Origin: Bacillota bacterium
Lineage (GTDB): Bacteria > Bacillota > Clostridia > Acetivibrionales > DSM-1351
Reading direction: 5' to 3'
Assembly (NCBI GenBank): GCA_023416275.1
Contig: JAEZIB010000200.1
Span: forward strand, 1 to 61,285
DNA length: 61,285 nucleotides
The position numbers and the translations under genes are program-made. Positions 9,173 to 18,188 of the stretch are shown one piece after another (the first letter of the stretch is position 1; every line of letters begins with the position of its first letter). The notes under the pieces are model-generated. The model saw only the letters and a program-made list of their open reading frames with translations, did not search any database and was not told the origin of the DNA.

Positions 9173-9305
9173 ACGCTGAAATAACCTTTCTTCCTTTTAG
9201 TCTGCGTCTTCTTAATACTTTTCTTCCATTTGCAGTACTCATTCTTTTTCTAAAGCCGTGCTCTTTTTGTCTATGCCTTTTTTTAGGTTGATATGTTCTT
9301 AACAT
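9171..9305 (-). CDS. rpmH: Large ribosomal subunit protein bL34
   Basis: This is a 44-residue, extremely basic protein starting MLRTYQPKKRHRQKEHGF and ending LKGRKVISA, a textbook bL34. It binds 23S rRNA in the large subunit. ATG 9305 is preceded by a GGGGGTGG ribosome site. Its location directly beside oriC, divergent from dnaA, is conserved in most bacteria. It is too short to be called by a length filter of 60 residues. Confidence 0.98.
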   Translation of the reverse strand: MLRTYQPKKRHRQKEHGFRKRMSTANGRKVLRRRRLKGRKVISA

Positions 9306-9874
9306 TAGTCCACCCCCGTTCTAATTTACTTTATATAAACTTATTATAGTCTTTTCTTTTAAAGACACCGAATCTATTATATATTAATACTTTTTAAACT
9401 GTCAAGGTTCATTTATATTCACTCTTTCCTTAACATTATCCTCCTATTATTTTTTTATAGCTTCATAAATCAATATGTAGTACGTATATAGAATAGATGA
9501 ACCATATGTTGTTGAAAATATATCATGCATAATAAACCTGTGGATATTTTGGTTGATAAAAAATTTTTTTTGTGGATATCTTGTGTTTTTTGTATTGAAT
9601 TTTCCACAAAACTCTGTTATATTTATTAATGCTTGTTGATAACTTGTGTGTTATTAATAATCACATTGTTAATAACTTTATTATTATTTTGAATTTTTTA
9701 TTTATACTTTTCACGTAAAAAACTTTTAGAGTATTTATTATCTTAAAATTTTTTTGTTTATTATTTACATATTTGATTTTTTGTTTTTAATAACATTCTG
9801 TATTTTAGCAAAATGTAAAACCTTTTACACTTTGCTATTATTAATTTTGATTATAACCAAGGTGGCGAAATAAG
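9306..9874. other. oriC: oriC, upstream half (rpmH-dnaA intergenic)
   Basis: This 569-bp, very AT-rich gap holds a DnaA-box cluster, each box one base from TTATCCACA or its complement: TGTGGATAT at 9539-9547 and 9571-9579, TTTTCCACA at 9600-9608 and TGTTGATAA at 9634-9642. Runs of T/A follow up to dnaA. With the boxes downstream of dnaA this forms a Bacillus-type bipartite origin, where the upstream cluster helps loop and load DnaA. The divergent rpmH and dnaA promoters must also lie here. Confidence 0.85.
9806..9837 (+). promoter_or_regulatory. Near-perfect 15-bp palindrome in the dnaA leader
   Basis: TAGCAAAATGTAAAA (9806-9820) and TTTTACACTTTGCTA (9823-9837) pair over 15 positions with one mismatch and a 2-nt centre. 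It ends about 25 nt before the dnaA ribosome site (AAGGTGG). It could be an operator for a dimeric regulator or an mRNA hairpin controlling dnaA. No T-run follows, so it does not look like a terminator. Confidence 0.5.
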
Positions 9875-11197
9875 ATGAGCGTGCAGTTAAATGATATATG
9901 GAATAAAACATTAGAATTACTTAAGGATGAAATGACAGATATAAGTTACAATACTTGGATATTAACAATAGAACCTATTTCTATTGACTCCAATACAGTA
10001 ACTTTAGGGGTTCCTGCTGATTTTCAGAAAGGAATTCTTGAATCAAGATATTCTTACTTAATAAAAAATTCTCTTAAACAAATAACTCACAAGGATTATA
10101 ATATTTATTTTTCTATTCCTTCACAGACTCAATCAAAACCTGCAGCTCAGGAATATTCAGAAGATACATCAAGTTTAGGTTTAAACCCAAAATATACATT
10201 TGACACATTTGTAATAGGTAATGGAAATAGATTTGCACATGCTGCTTCATTAGCAGTAGCTGAGGCACCTGCTAAAGCATACAATCCTTTATTTTTATAT
10301 GGGGGAGTTGGACTTGGTAAAACTCACCTTATGCATGCCATAGGTCATTTTGTTTTAAGTCAAAATCCATCATTAAAAGTTTTATATGTATCCTCTGAAA
10401 AATTTACTAACGAGTTAATAAATGCCATAAAAGATGATAAAAATGAAGAATTCAGATATAAGTACAGAAATATAGATGTATTACTTATAGATGATATTCA
10501 ATTTATTGCTGGTAAAGAAAGAACTCAAGAAGAATTTTTCCATACATTTAATGCCTTATACGAAGCAAATAAACAAATTATTGTATCAAGTGATAAACCT
10601 CCAAAAGATATCAATACTCTTGAAGACAGACTTAGATCTAGATTTGAATGGGGTCTTATTGCAGATATAGCTCCACCTGATTTGGAAACCAGAATTGCAA
10701 TTCTTAGAAAAAAAGCCCAACTGGAAAAACTTGATGTACCAGACGATGTTATGGTTTATATAGCTGATAAGGTTGCTTCGAATATTCGTGAATTAGAAGG
10801 CGCATTAAATAGAGTAATTGCCTATTCAACATTAACTGAACATAAAATTGATGTAGATATGGCTATTGAAGCACTTAAAGATATGTTTAGCAATAGCAAA
10901 ACAGTTGTAATTAATTCCAAAACCATACAAGAAGCTGTTTCCAGATACTTTCATCTTAAAACAGATGAACTTAAATCAAAGAAAAGGTCTAGAGATGTAT
11001 CATTCCCGCGTCAGATAGCAATGTTTCTATGCCGTGAAATGACAGATATGTCGCTTCCCAAAATAGGTGATGACTTTGGTGGAAGAGACCACACTACAGT
11101 AATGCATGCTTGTGAAAAAATTAAAAGCGATGCTGAAAATAGTGCAGAACTCAGAAGAACTATCGAGGATATTAAAAAAAATATAATAGGTGGATAA
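9875..11197 (+). CDS. dnaA: Chromosomal replication initiator protein DnaA
   Basis: DnaA is the AAA+ initiator that binds DnaA boxes, melts oriC and recruits the helicase. The 440 residues show domain I (1-75), a short linker, the AAA+ core with Walker A GGVGLGKTH (about residue 143) and Walker B LLIDDIQF, and the C-terminal domain IV with the DNA-binding signature DFGGRDHTTVMHACEKI. ATG 9875 follows AAGGTGG. The last codons (ATA GGT GGA TAA) happen to form a DnaA-box-like GGTGGATAA at the gene end. Confidence 0.99.
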   Translation: MSVQLNDIWNKTLELLKDEMTDISYNTWILTIEPISIDSNTVTLGVPADFQKGILESRYSYLIKNSLKQITHKDYNIYFSIPSQTQSKPAAQEYSEDTSSLGLNPKYTFDTFVIGNGNRFAHAASLAVAEAPAKAYNPLFLYGGVGLGKTHLMHAIGHFVLSQNPSLKVLYVSSEKFTNELINAIKDDKNEEFRYKYRNIDVLLIDDIQFIAGKERTQEEFFHTFNALYEANKQIIVSSDKPPKDINTLEDRLRSRFEWGLIADIAPPDLETRIAILRKKAQLEKLDVPDDVMVYIADKVASNIRELEGALNRVIAYSTLTEHKIDVDMAIEALKDMFSNSKTVVINSKTIQEAVSRYFHLKTDELKSKKRSRDVSFPRQIAMFLCREMTDMSLPKIGDDFGGRDHTTVMHACEKIKSDAENSAELRRTIEDIKKNIIGG

Positions 11198-11216
11198 TTT
11201 TTTAAATTTTAAGATT

Positions 11217-11402
11217 TTATACACAGTTTCTGTTGATTTGGTGATTATATTTTGTGAATAACTTTGATTTTTTGTTTAATCTAATTTAATGTTAATAAAT
11301 TGATACAACTATTCAACATGTTATAAACAACCTTGAACTATTTATATCACTAAATCTCAAGAGTTATACACAGTTTTAACAGCACTTACTACTATTCTTA
11401 CT
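11217..11402 (+). other. oriC: oriC, downstream half with DnaA boxes and DnaA-trio motif
   Basis: DnaA boxes are TTATACACA (11217-11225 and 11364-11372) and TGTGAATAA (11253-11261). From 11386 the sequence TTACTACTATTCTTACT follows, whose complementary strand reads AAT-GAT-GAT-AAG-AAT 3' to 5'. That matches the DnaA-trio pattern of the basal unwinding system described in Bacillus subtilis, where box-bound DnaA extends onto single-stranded trios. The AT stretch 11404-11431 next to it is the likely unwinding site. Confidence 0.75.
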
Positions 11403-11443
11403 GAATTTATATTACTTAATATATATATAAAACGGAGGTTGCC

Positions 11444-12544
11444 GTGAAAATAATTTGCTCAAAAGAAAACTTATTAAATGGAATAAATATAGTTCAAAAA
11501 GCAGTATCAACTAAAACAACATTACCTATACTTGAAGGTATACTCTTAAACGTCGATAATAAATTCAAATTGACTGGTAATGACTTAGAAATTGGTATAG
11601 AATGCTTTGTAGAAGCTGATATTAGAAATACTGGTTCTATAGTTATAAATTCTAAAATGTTTGGTGATATTGTCAGAAGACTACCTGATTCAGAAGTTCT
11701 TATAGAAGTAAATGAAGATAATTTAGTTATTGTTGAATGTGAAAATTCACACTTTGAGATTAAAGGAATAAATCCTTCTGGTTATCCTAGTTTACCTGAG
11801 GTTGATAAAGAAAATATTTTATGTTTGACACAATCTGATTTAAAGGATATGATTAGGCAAACTGTTTTTGCAGTTGGTTCTGATGAAAATAGGCCTGTAT
11901 TAACCGGAACACTTATTGAAGTTAAAAATAATGAGCTGGTTTTTGTGTCTATTGACGGTTACAGACTTGCTTTAAGAAAAAAATTAATAAATAGTGATTT
12001 ATCTGATTTCTCGGTCATTGTTCCTGGAAAGATATTGAATGAAATATCCAAAATACTTCAAGCTACGGATGAGGAAGTATTTGTTTATAATTCTAATAAT
12101 CAAATAGTTTTTGATACACAATCATGGAGAATAGTTTCAAGGCTTATTGAAGGTAAATTTTTAAATTATAATAGCTTACTAAATAAAGAATTTGAGACTA
12201 AAGTTATTATAAACAATAAGGAATTTCAATCTAGTTTGGAGAGAGCTTCCTTAATATCTATGAATGATAAGAATAGTCCTGTAAAATTATTTATTAGCAA
12301 TGATAAAATTGTTATTACTTCAAATGCTGAATTAGGTAATGTTAGGGAAGAAGTAAAGTGTGAAATAGTAGGCAATAATTTAGAAATAGGTTACAATCCC
12401 ACATATCTAATTGATGCTTTAAAAGCTATTGATGATGACAGATCTTCTATATATTTTATTACAACAAATGCTCCATGTACTTTTAGACCAGTAATTGAGA
12501 ATAGTGATGCATTTGCATATTTAGTTCAAGCAGTCAGAATTTGA
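11444..12544 (+). CDS. dnaN: DNA polymerase III beta subunit (sliding clamp)
   Basis: DnaN forms the ring-shaped processivity clamp for the replicative polymerase. The 366-residue protein begins MKIICSKENLLNGINIVQKA and has the usual three tandem clamp folds. It ends in the family's conserved C-terminal strand (YLVQAVRI in place of the usual MPMRL-type ending). The start is GTG 11444, seven bases after ACGGAGG. It heads a compact run with the S4 gene and recF. Confidence 0.98.
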   Translation: MKIICSKENLLNGINIVQKAVSTKTTLPILEGILLNVDNKFKLTGNDLEIGIECFVEADIRNTGSIVINSKMFGDIVRRLPDSEVLIEVNEDNLVIVECENSHFEIKGINPSGYPSLPEVDKENILCLTQSDLKDMIRQTVFAVGSDENRPVLTGTLIEVKNNELVFVSIDGYRLALRKKLINSDLSDFSVIVPGKILNEISKILQATDEEVFVYNSNNQIVFDTQSWRIVSRLIEGKFLNYNSLLNKEFETKVIINNKEFQSSLERASLISMNDKNSPVKLFISNDKIVITSNAELGNVREEVKCEIVGNNLEIGYNPTYLIDALKAIDDDRSSIYFITTNAPCTFRPVIENSDAFAYLVQAVRI

Positions 12545-12576
12545 TTTAAAACATTTGTTTTATGTAGGGAGGAATT

Positions 12577-12789
12577 ATGGAAAAGGTAGAAATAAATACT
12601 GAATATATAAAACTAGATCAATTTTTAAAATGGTCCGGAGCATGTGATAATGGTGCTATAGCAAAAAGTTTTATTTTAGATGGATTTGTAAAAGTAAATG
12701 GTAATATAGAAATACAAAGAGGAAAAAAATTGAGAAACGGCGATATTATTGAGTTTGAAAATAAAAAATTTGAAGTTATAACAAAATAA
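12577..12789 (+). CDS. S4-domain RNA-binding protein (YaaA/RlbA type)
   Basis: This is a 70-residue protein made essentially of one S4 RNA-binding domain: IKLDQFLKWSGACDNGAIAK, then DGFVKVNGNIEIQRGKKLRNGDII. It corresponds to Bacillus YaaA (RlbA), always found between dnaN and recF. It is linked to ribosome assembly by its fold, though the precise role is not settled. Ribosome site GGGAGGAATT precedes ATG 12577. Confidence 0.93.
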   Translation: MEKVEINTEYIKLDQFLKWSGACDNGAIAKSFILDGFVKVNGNIEIQRGKKLRNGDIIEFENKKFEVITK

Positions 12790-12805
12790 AATATGGGGTT
12801 TCAAA

Positions 12806-13939
12806 TTGATTGTAAAAAGTTTATTTTTAGATAATTTTAGAAATCATAGAGATACAAAAATCGATTTTTCAGATAGATTTAATATTATATATGGAAATAA
12901 TGGCCAAGGGAAAACTAACATTCTTGAAGCCATTTATTTATGTGCTGCTGGAAGATCACATAGAACCTCAAAAGATACAGAATTAGTAAGGTTTAGTTCA
13001 GATTATTATAATATAAGTACACATGTTTTTAATAATGGAATAGATAGAAATATTAACATAAAATATTTTAATAATGAAAAAAAGCAAATTAAAATTAACG
13101 AGATTCCAATTAAAAAGCTTGGTTCTTTAATGGGAAATTTATATGCAGTTCTTTTTTCTCCTGAAGACTTGTCTATTATAAAACAGGGACCAGGAGAAAG
13201 GAGAAGATTTGTTGATATAACTTTGAGTCAAATTAAGCCAACTTATTTTTATAATCTTCAATTACTAGCAAAAATATTAAAGCAACGTAATATATTATTA
13301 AAAAATTTATATTCTAAGACTGGATTAGTTGATACAATTGATATTTGGAATTATAAACTTGCAGAAGTGGCTGCAAATATAATTTTAGAACGTAAAAAAT
13401 TTTCTGATATTCTTTCAGAATTTGCTCAAAATCAACATAAATTTATAACTAATAATAAAGAAATAATTACATTTAATTATGATTGTAACTTTAATTATCA
13501 TAATTCTGATAAAAAAAATGAAATTATAGATATATATATAAAGTTATTAGAAAAGAGTATTAATAGAGACATATCTATTGGGTATACTTCAATAGGTCCA
13601 CATAGGGACGATTATGATATTTTAATTAATAATAATAGTCTAAAGTTATATGGTTCTCAAGGACAACAGAGATCATCTGTCTTATCGATAAAGATTGCAG
13701 AAATTGAACTTATAAATAAAGAAACTGGGCAATATCCTATTTTACTTTTGGATGATGTTATGTCTGAATTGGATGAAAATAGGCAAAAATATTTGATGGA
13801 GAGTATTAGATGTGTTCAAACATTTATTACGTGTACAAATGATTCAAATTTTAAAAATATATTAAATGATTCAGCAAGATATTTTTTAATTGAAAATGGC
13901 TCTGTAATAAATTGTTTTGAAAATGAACGTTTGCATTAA
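12806..13939 (+). CDS. recF: DNA replication and repair protein RecF
   Basis: RecF is an ABC/SMC-like ATPase that, with RecO and RecR, loads RecA on gapped DNA. The 377 residues carry Walker A GNNGQGKTN (about residues 30-38), the ABC-like segment SQGQQRSSVLSIKIAEI and Walker B LLLDDVMSELD. The start is TTG 12806 with a modest GGGG ribosome site, giving the usual N-terminus MIVKSLFLDNFRNH. It lies 16 nt after the S4 gene. Confidence 0.97.
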   Translation: MIVKSLFLDNFRNHRDTKIDFSDRFNIIYGNNGQGKTNILEAIYLCAAGRSHRTSKDTELVRFSSDYYNISTHVFNNGIDRNINIKYFNNEKKQIKINEIPIKKLGSLMGNLYAVLFSPEDLSIIKQGPGERRRFVDITLSQIKPTYFYNLQLLAKILKQRNILLKNLYSKTGLVDTIDIWNYKLAEVAANIILERKKFSDILSEFAQNQHKFITNNKEIITFNYDCNFNYHNSDKKNEIIDIYIKLLEKSINRDISIGYTSIGPHRDDYDILINNNSLKLYGSQGQQRSSVLSIKIAEIELINKETGQYPILLLDDVMSELDENRQKYLMESIRCVQTFITCTNDSNFKNILNDSARYFLIENGSVINCFENERLH

Positions 13940-13991
13940 GTAAGTTAATAATGTAAAATTAAAAGTAGAAGTTAATGGGAGGACATATTAA

Positions 13992-14261
13992 ATGTTTTTG
14001 CATATCGGTGGAGATATTGTTATTCCGGTAAAAGATGTAATAGCTATCATGGATATTGATACAACAACTATATCAAAGGATACAAAAGAATTTTTAAAGA
14101 TTGCTGAAGAAGAAGGCTTTATTAGAAGTATATCTGAGGATCTTCCAAAATCTTTCATAATTACAGAAATAGATAAAAAGAGCATAATTTATTTATCGCC
14201 AATATCTTCTGTTACTCTTAAAAAGAGATCACAATATATAAGTGAAATTGCTAATATATAA
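13992..14261 (+). CDS. remB: Extracellular matrix regulator RemB-like protein (DUF370)
   Basis: This 89-residue DUF370 protein begins MFLHIGGDIVIPVKDVIAI. In Bacillus subtilis, RemB (YaaB) occupies the same place between recF and gyrB and was linked genetically to biofilm matrix production; its paralogue RemA is a DNA-binding ring. The strong site GGGAGGACATATTAA precedes ATG 13992. Confidence 0.88.
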   Translation: MFLHIGGDIVIPVKDVIAIMDIDTTTISKDTKEFLKIAEEEGFIRSISEDLPKSFIITEIDKKSIIYLSPISSVTLKKRSQYISEIANI

Positions 14262-14356
14262 GAGTGTTTATTTAAATATTCTACATATAATTTTGTGATT
14301 TGTTCGTAATATTTTACTAATAATAAATGATTTTGAAAGGAAGAGAACATAATATT

Positions 14357-16288
14357 ATGAGTGATAATACACATATAGATTCTTCATATGATGAGAGTCA
14401 AATTCAAGTGCTTGAAGGCTTGGAGGCTGTAAGAAAAAGACCTGGTATGTATATTGGAAGCACATCTACAAAAGGATTGCATCATTTAATTTATGAGATA
14501 GTTGCTAATAGTATTGATGAGGCATTAGCAGATAGATGTGATAAAATAGAGATTATAGTTCATAAAGATAAATCTGTAACAGTTATAGATAATGGAAGTG
14601 GTATACCAGTAGGAATTCATCCTAAAATGGGAATTCCTACCCTTGAAGTTGTTCATACAATTTTACATGCTGGTGGTAAATTTGGAAGTGGAGCATATAG
14701 TGTATCTGGTGGGCTTCATGGTGTAGGAGCTTCAGTTGTAAATGCTTTATCTGAAACTATGGAAGTTACAGTCTGTAGAGAGGGACATATTTATAGACAG
14801 AAATATTCTAGGGGTACTCCTATAACATCAGTTGAAGTTATTGGTGAAACAGATGAACATGGCACAACTACTACATTTAAACCTGATCCGGAAATTTTTG
14901 AAATAATTGAATTTGATTTTGATACCATGATAACTAGATATAGAGAAATGGCATTTTTGAATGGTGGAGTAAGGATTCGGTTAGTTGATGAGAGACCCGA
15001 AGAAAAAATAATTAAAGATCTTCATTATGAGGGTGGAATTGTATCGTTTGTTGAATATTTAAATAAGCATAAAGATGTAGTACATGATAATGTTATATAT
15101 ATTCAAGGTAAAAAAGATACAAATATTGCTGAAATAGCACTGCAATATAATACTGGATATAATGAAACAGTTTTTAGTTACGCAAATAATATTGCAACTT
15201 CTGAAGGTGGTACTCATCTTACAGGATTTAGAACAGCTATTACTAAAGTATACAATGACTATGCAAGAAAGTTCAACTTTCTAAAAGAAAGTGATAAAAA
15301 TCTTGTTGGTGAAGATGTTAGAGAAGGACTCACTGCTATTATTAGTATAAAGCTTTTAGATCCACAGTTTGAGGGACAAACTAAAACAAAGCTTGGAAAT
15401 AGTGACATAAGGGGATTTGTGGAGAGTATAGTAACTGAAAAACTTACATTTTTTATGGAAGAAAATCCTAGTATTGCAAAAATAATTTTAGACAAGGCAC
15501 AAACTGCAGCGAGAGCAAGAGAAGCTGCAAGAAAAGCTAGAGATTTGACAAGAAGGAAGAGCGCTCTTGAGACAAGCACACTTCCTGGAAAGCTTGCTGA
15601 TTGTTCAGAAAAGGATGCTTCTTTGACAGAAATTTTTATTGTCGAAGGAGACTCTGCAGGAGGTTCTGCTAAACAAGGAAGAGAGAGAAGAATTCAAGCA
15701 ATATTGCCGCTTTGGGGCAAAATGCTTAATGTTGAAAAATCAAGAGTTGATAAAGTATTTGATAATGAAAAACTATTACCAGTAATAATAGCCCTTGGTG
15801 CTGGTATTGGTGATGAGTTCGATACTAGTAAGTTAAGATATCATAAAATTATTATAATGGCTGATGCCGATGTAGATGGTGCTCATATAAGAATGTTACT
15901 ATTAACATTTTTCTATAGATATATGAGGCCGTTAGTAGAAGAAGGACATGTGTATCTAGCAATGCCTCCTTTATTTAAGGTACAAAGAGGAAAAGAAGAA
16001 AAATATGCTTTTGATGAAAAAGAACTTGAATTGATATTTAGAGATACAGGATGGAATAAAGAAGATTCAAATGTAAATATTCAGAGATATAAGGGATTAG
16101 GTGAGATGAATCCAGATCAATTGTGGGAAACAACGATGAATCCCGAAACTCGAATGATTAAAAGAGTTAGTGCTGAAGATGCAATAGCTGCAGATGAAGT
16201 GTTTGTAACTTTTATGGGTGATAAGGTTGAGCCTAGAAAAGAATATATACATGCTCATGCAAAGGATGTAACAAATCTTGATATCTAA
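14357..16288 (+). CDS. gyrB: DNA gyrase subunit B
   Basis: GyrB provides the ATPase and TOPRIM parts of gyrase. The product has about 643 residues. The GHKL ATPase domain includes GLEAVRKRPGMYIGST and the ATP lid GGLHGVGASVVNALS. The TOPRIM acidic motif EGDSAGGSAKQGR is followed by the metal-binding DADVDGAHI and the C-terminal QRYKGLGEMNP box. ATG 14357 is preferred over ATG 14327 because AAAGGAAGAG precedes only the former. The gene ends in a terminator and gyrA does not follow, which is unusual. Confidence 0.98.
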   Translation: MSDNTHIDSSYDESQIQVLEGLEAVRKRPGMYIGSTSTKGLHHLIYEIVANSIDEALADRCDKIEIIVHKDKSVTVIDNGSGIPVGIHPKMGIPTLEVVHTILHAGGKFGSGAYSVSGGLHGVGASVVNALSETMEVTVCREGHIYRQKYSRGTPITSVEVIGETDEHGTTTTFKPDPEIFEIIEFDFDTMITRYREMAFLNGGVRIRLVDERPEEKIIKDLHYEGGIVSFVEYLNKHKDVVHDNVIYIQGKKDTNIAEIALQYNTGYNETVFSYANNIATSEGGTHLTGFRTAITKVYNDYARKFNFLKESDKNLVGEDVREGLTAIISIKLLDPQFEGQTKTKLGNSDIRGFVESIVTEKLTFFMEENPSIAKIILDKAQTAARAREAARKARDLTRRKSALETSTLPGKLADCSEKDASLTEIFIVEGDSAGGSAKQGRERRIQAILPLWGKMLNVEKSRVDKVFDNEKLLPVIIALGAGIGDEFDTSKLRYHKIIIMADADVDGAHIRMLLLTFFYRYMRPLVEEGHVYLAMPPLFKVQRGKEEKYAFDEKELELIFRDTGWNKEDSNVNIQRYKGLGEMNPDQLWETTMNPETRMIKRVSAEDAIAADEVFVTFMGDKVEPRKEYIHAHAKDVTNLDI

Positions 16289-16306
16289 ATGTTTATTTAT
16301 ATATGT

Positions 16307-16338
16307 ATACCCATATCATATTTGATATGGGTATTTTA
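16307..16338 (+). terminator. gyrB terminator
   Basis: ATACCCATATCA (16307-16318) and TGATATGGGTAT (16323-16334) form a perfect 12-bp stem with a 4-nt loop, followed by a short T-run. It lies 19 nt after the gyrB stop codon and would close the dnaA-gyrB series. Confidence 0.85.
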
Positions 16339-16590
16339 CTAGATATTTATTTTTAAGGCCCCATAATAATGTATTTATTAAAATTATATTAAGTGTTTAA
16401 ATATGAAAATTTTATATAAAAAATTATATGAATGATTATTTTTATTGTGCATTCTATAAGTATACAGATTAATTTTAAACAATAAATTATAAATATAGTT
16501 ATTATTAAATTCTCGGAATTTTATATGATTTTTACTCTGATACAGTTTATCTTAAAAAATAATATTTTTACACTAACATAAAAATATTAA

Positions 16591-16606
16591 TGTTTCACGT
16601 GAAACA
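16591..16606. promoter_or_regulatory. parS: parS site 1 (perfect)
   Basis: TGTTTCACGTGAAACA matches the 16-bp palindromic Firmicute parS consensus exactly. ParB (Spo0J) binds here, spreads by CTP-dependent sliding and recruits SMC. It is 1.6 kb upstream of soj-parB. Confidence 0.95.
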
Positions 16607-17332
16607 ATATAACATATAATATTTACAAATCTGCTCATTATTCGTATGTAATGTGGTGTAAGTAGAAAGTTAATATTTATCATACACTAATGATAATCGA
16701 TAATATATACTTAATTTAGAGAATTCTTATATAATTAAATATTCAAACAAGCTTTATCATATCTAGTTAGAAATATACAAATTACTAAATAAATTAATAA
16801 AAATTCGTATTGTTCAGTCAATAAATAACAATATATAAAGAATCTTTTAATAAACATATAAATATAAAATTATAGATGTTTATATTTATATGTTAGAATT
16901 AAATAAATATTTATGTTGGAATTAGGGGGTAAATATATTATATAGTAATAATAAAATTTATTATCAATTAAGTTAGAATATAAGATTATTGCATCCTTAC
17001 AAATTTTCAGAAGATTGAACATTTATAACTTGATAATAGATACTATATTGGCTAATATCCTATCAACATCGACTAAAAATATTAAATGTGCCTGAAATAC
17101 TGAAATAATTTTAATTTATTATAAAAAATTTATCAGATAAACCTATTGAAAAGTTATATATCAAAGAATGAGTTAAAAATCCTACATTTAATAATGTATA
17201 GAAACAAATGCTTCGTTTATATTCGTCCTTTAACAATATAATAAACATCACATACTGTAGCAATTTAAAAAATTACGTATTCTAGTTGTTAAAATATATG
17301 TAGATAAGGAATCGAATGATATTAAAAATAAA

Positions 17333-17595
17333 TAACTCAACTTTCCCACCACAAAAATCTGTTTGTGTTCAAACTTATCAATGGTTTGTTGCCAAAATAG
17401 ATGCTTGAATTAGTAATGGCTTATATCAGCATTTAAGTCATCGTATACATTCACCCTCTATGATTCTTAGTGTGCTAAAACCGACATCGTGTCGATCTTT
17501 CGGCAAAAAGACTTCGATTCGCCAACTAATTCATGCAATTATTAATAACCCAACTTCCCATTGATAAGTTGAACACCTACAATTCAACTGCGATA
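17333..17595. repeat. Dispersed intergenic repeat, copy A
   Basis: It begins AATAACTCAACTTTCCCACC and ends TTCAACTGCGA. It shares CTTATCAATGGTTTGTTG (17374-17391) and CCCAACTTCCCATTGATAA (17549-17567) with the copy at 57823-58006, one or two mismatches each. About 110 extra bases sit between the shared blocks, including a CCGA...TCGG hairpin near 17481. No transposase is encoded, so it resembles a miniature element or structured repeat. Confidence 0.6.
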
Positions 17596-17976
17596 AATGG
17601 ATAAATAATTTGTTGAGAAACTAGCCAATGATAAACATGAGCTCTTATTGTATTTACATTCAAAAGTCGGAGTATAAATAATTCTATAAATTATTTTGAT
17701 GAATAAAGTATGAAAGAATACAATGTAACTAGTATTAATAAATTATCTAGGTAGTAATTATGTATAGAATTATCTGTTTAGATAAAAGTAGGTGTATATT
17801 AAAAGTAAAATATAGATATTGGTTTAAGAACAATTTGAACAATGGACGTTCAATGTAGAAAGACAGCTAAAGTATTAATGAGCAATTACTAGATTACAAA
17901 AATACTTCTGCATAAAATATTGATAAATTTAAATCCCCATAGATAAAGTTAATTATTAGAGAATGAATAATAATAT

Positions 17977-17992
17977 TGTTTCACGTGAAACA
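17977..17992. promoter_or_regulatory. parS: parS site 2 (perfect)
   Basis: This is a second exact TGTTTCACGTGAAACA, about 200 bp upstream of the soj start. Its closeness to soj could let ParB binding also influence the soj-parB promoter; that is inference. Confidence 0.95.
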
Positions 17993-18188
17993 ATTAATTA
18001 TAAGATAAAAACTTTGTATTATTATAAGCACTATGATATAATTTCAAAAGAAGATTAATTGAATAATATTTAGTTTCTAAGTAGAATTTTATAATAAATT
18101 TATGTAGATAAGCATAGCTAAAACTCAATAGAATTAATAAGTTTAGTATTTATTAATTTACTTGTAATTTGATAGGAGTGAGATATTT

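Larger units (their letters stand above)
16335..18188. other. 1.85-kb gene-free, AT-rich partition region
   Basis: No supportable coding frame longer than a few dozen codons is present between the gyrB terminator and soj. The stretch contains two perfect parS sites 1.4 kb apart and one dispersed repeat copy (17333-17595). The rest is low-complexity A/T sequence. This is where gyrA would normally start, so it is the likely right junction of the proposed inversion. It may also act as a centromere-like loading zone for ParB. Confidence 0.6.
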
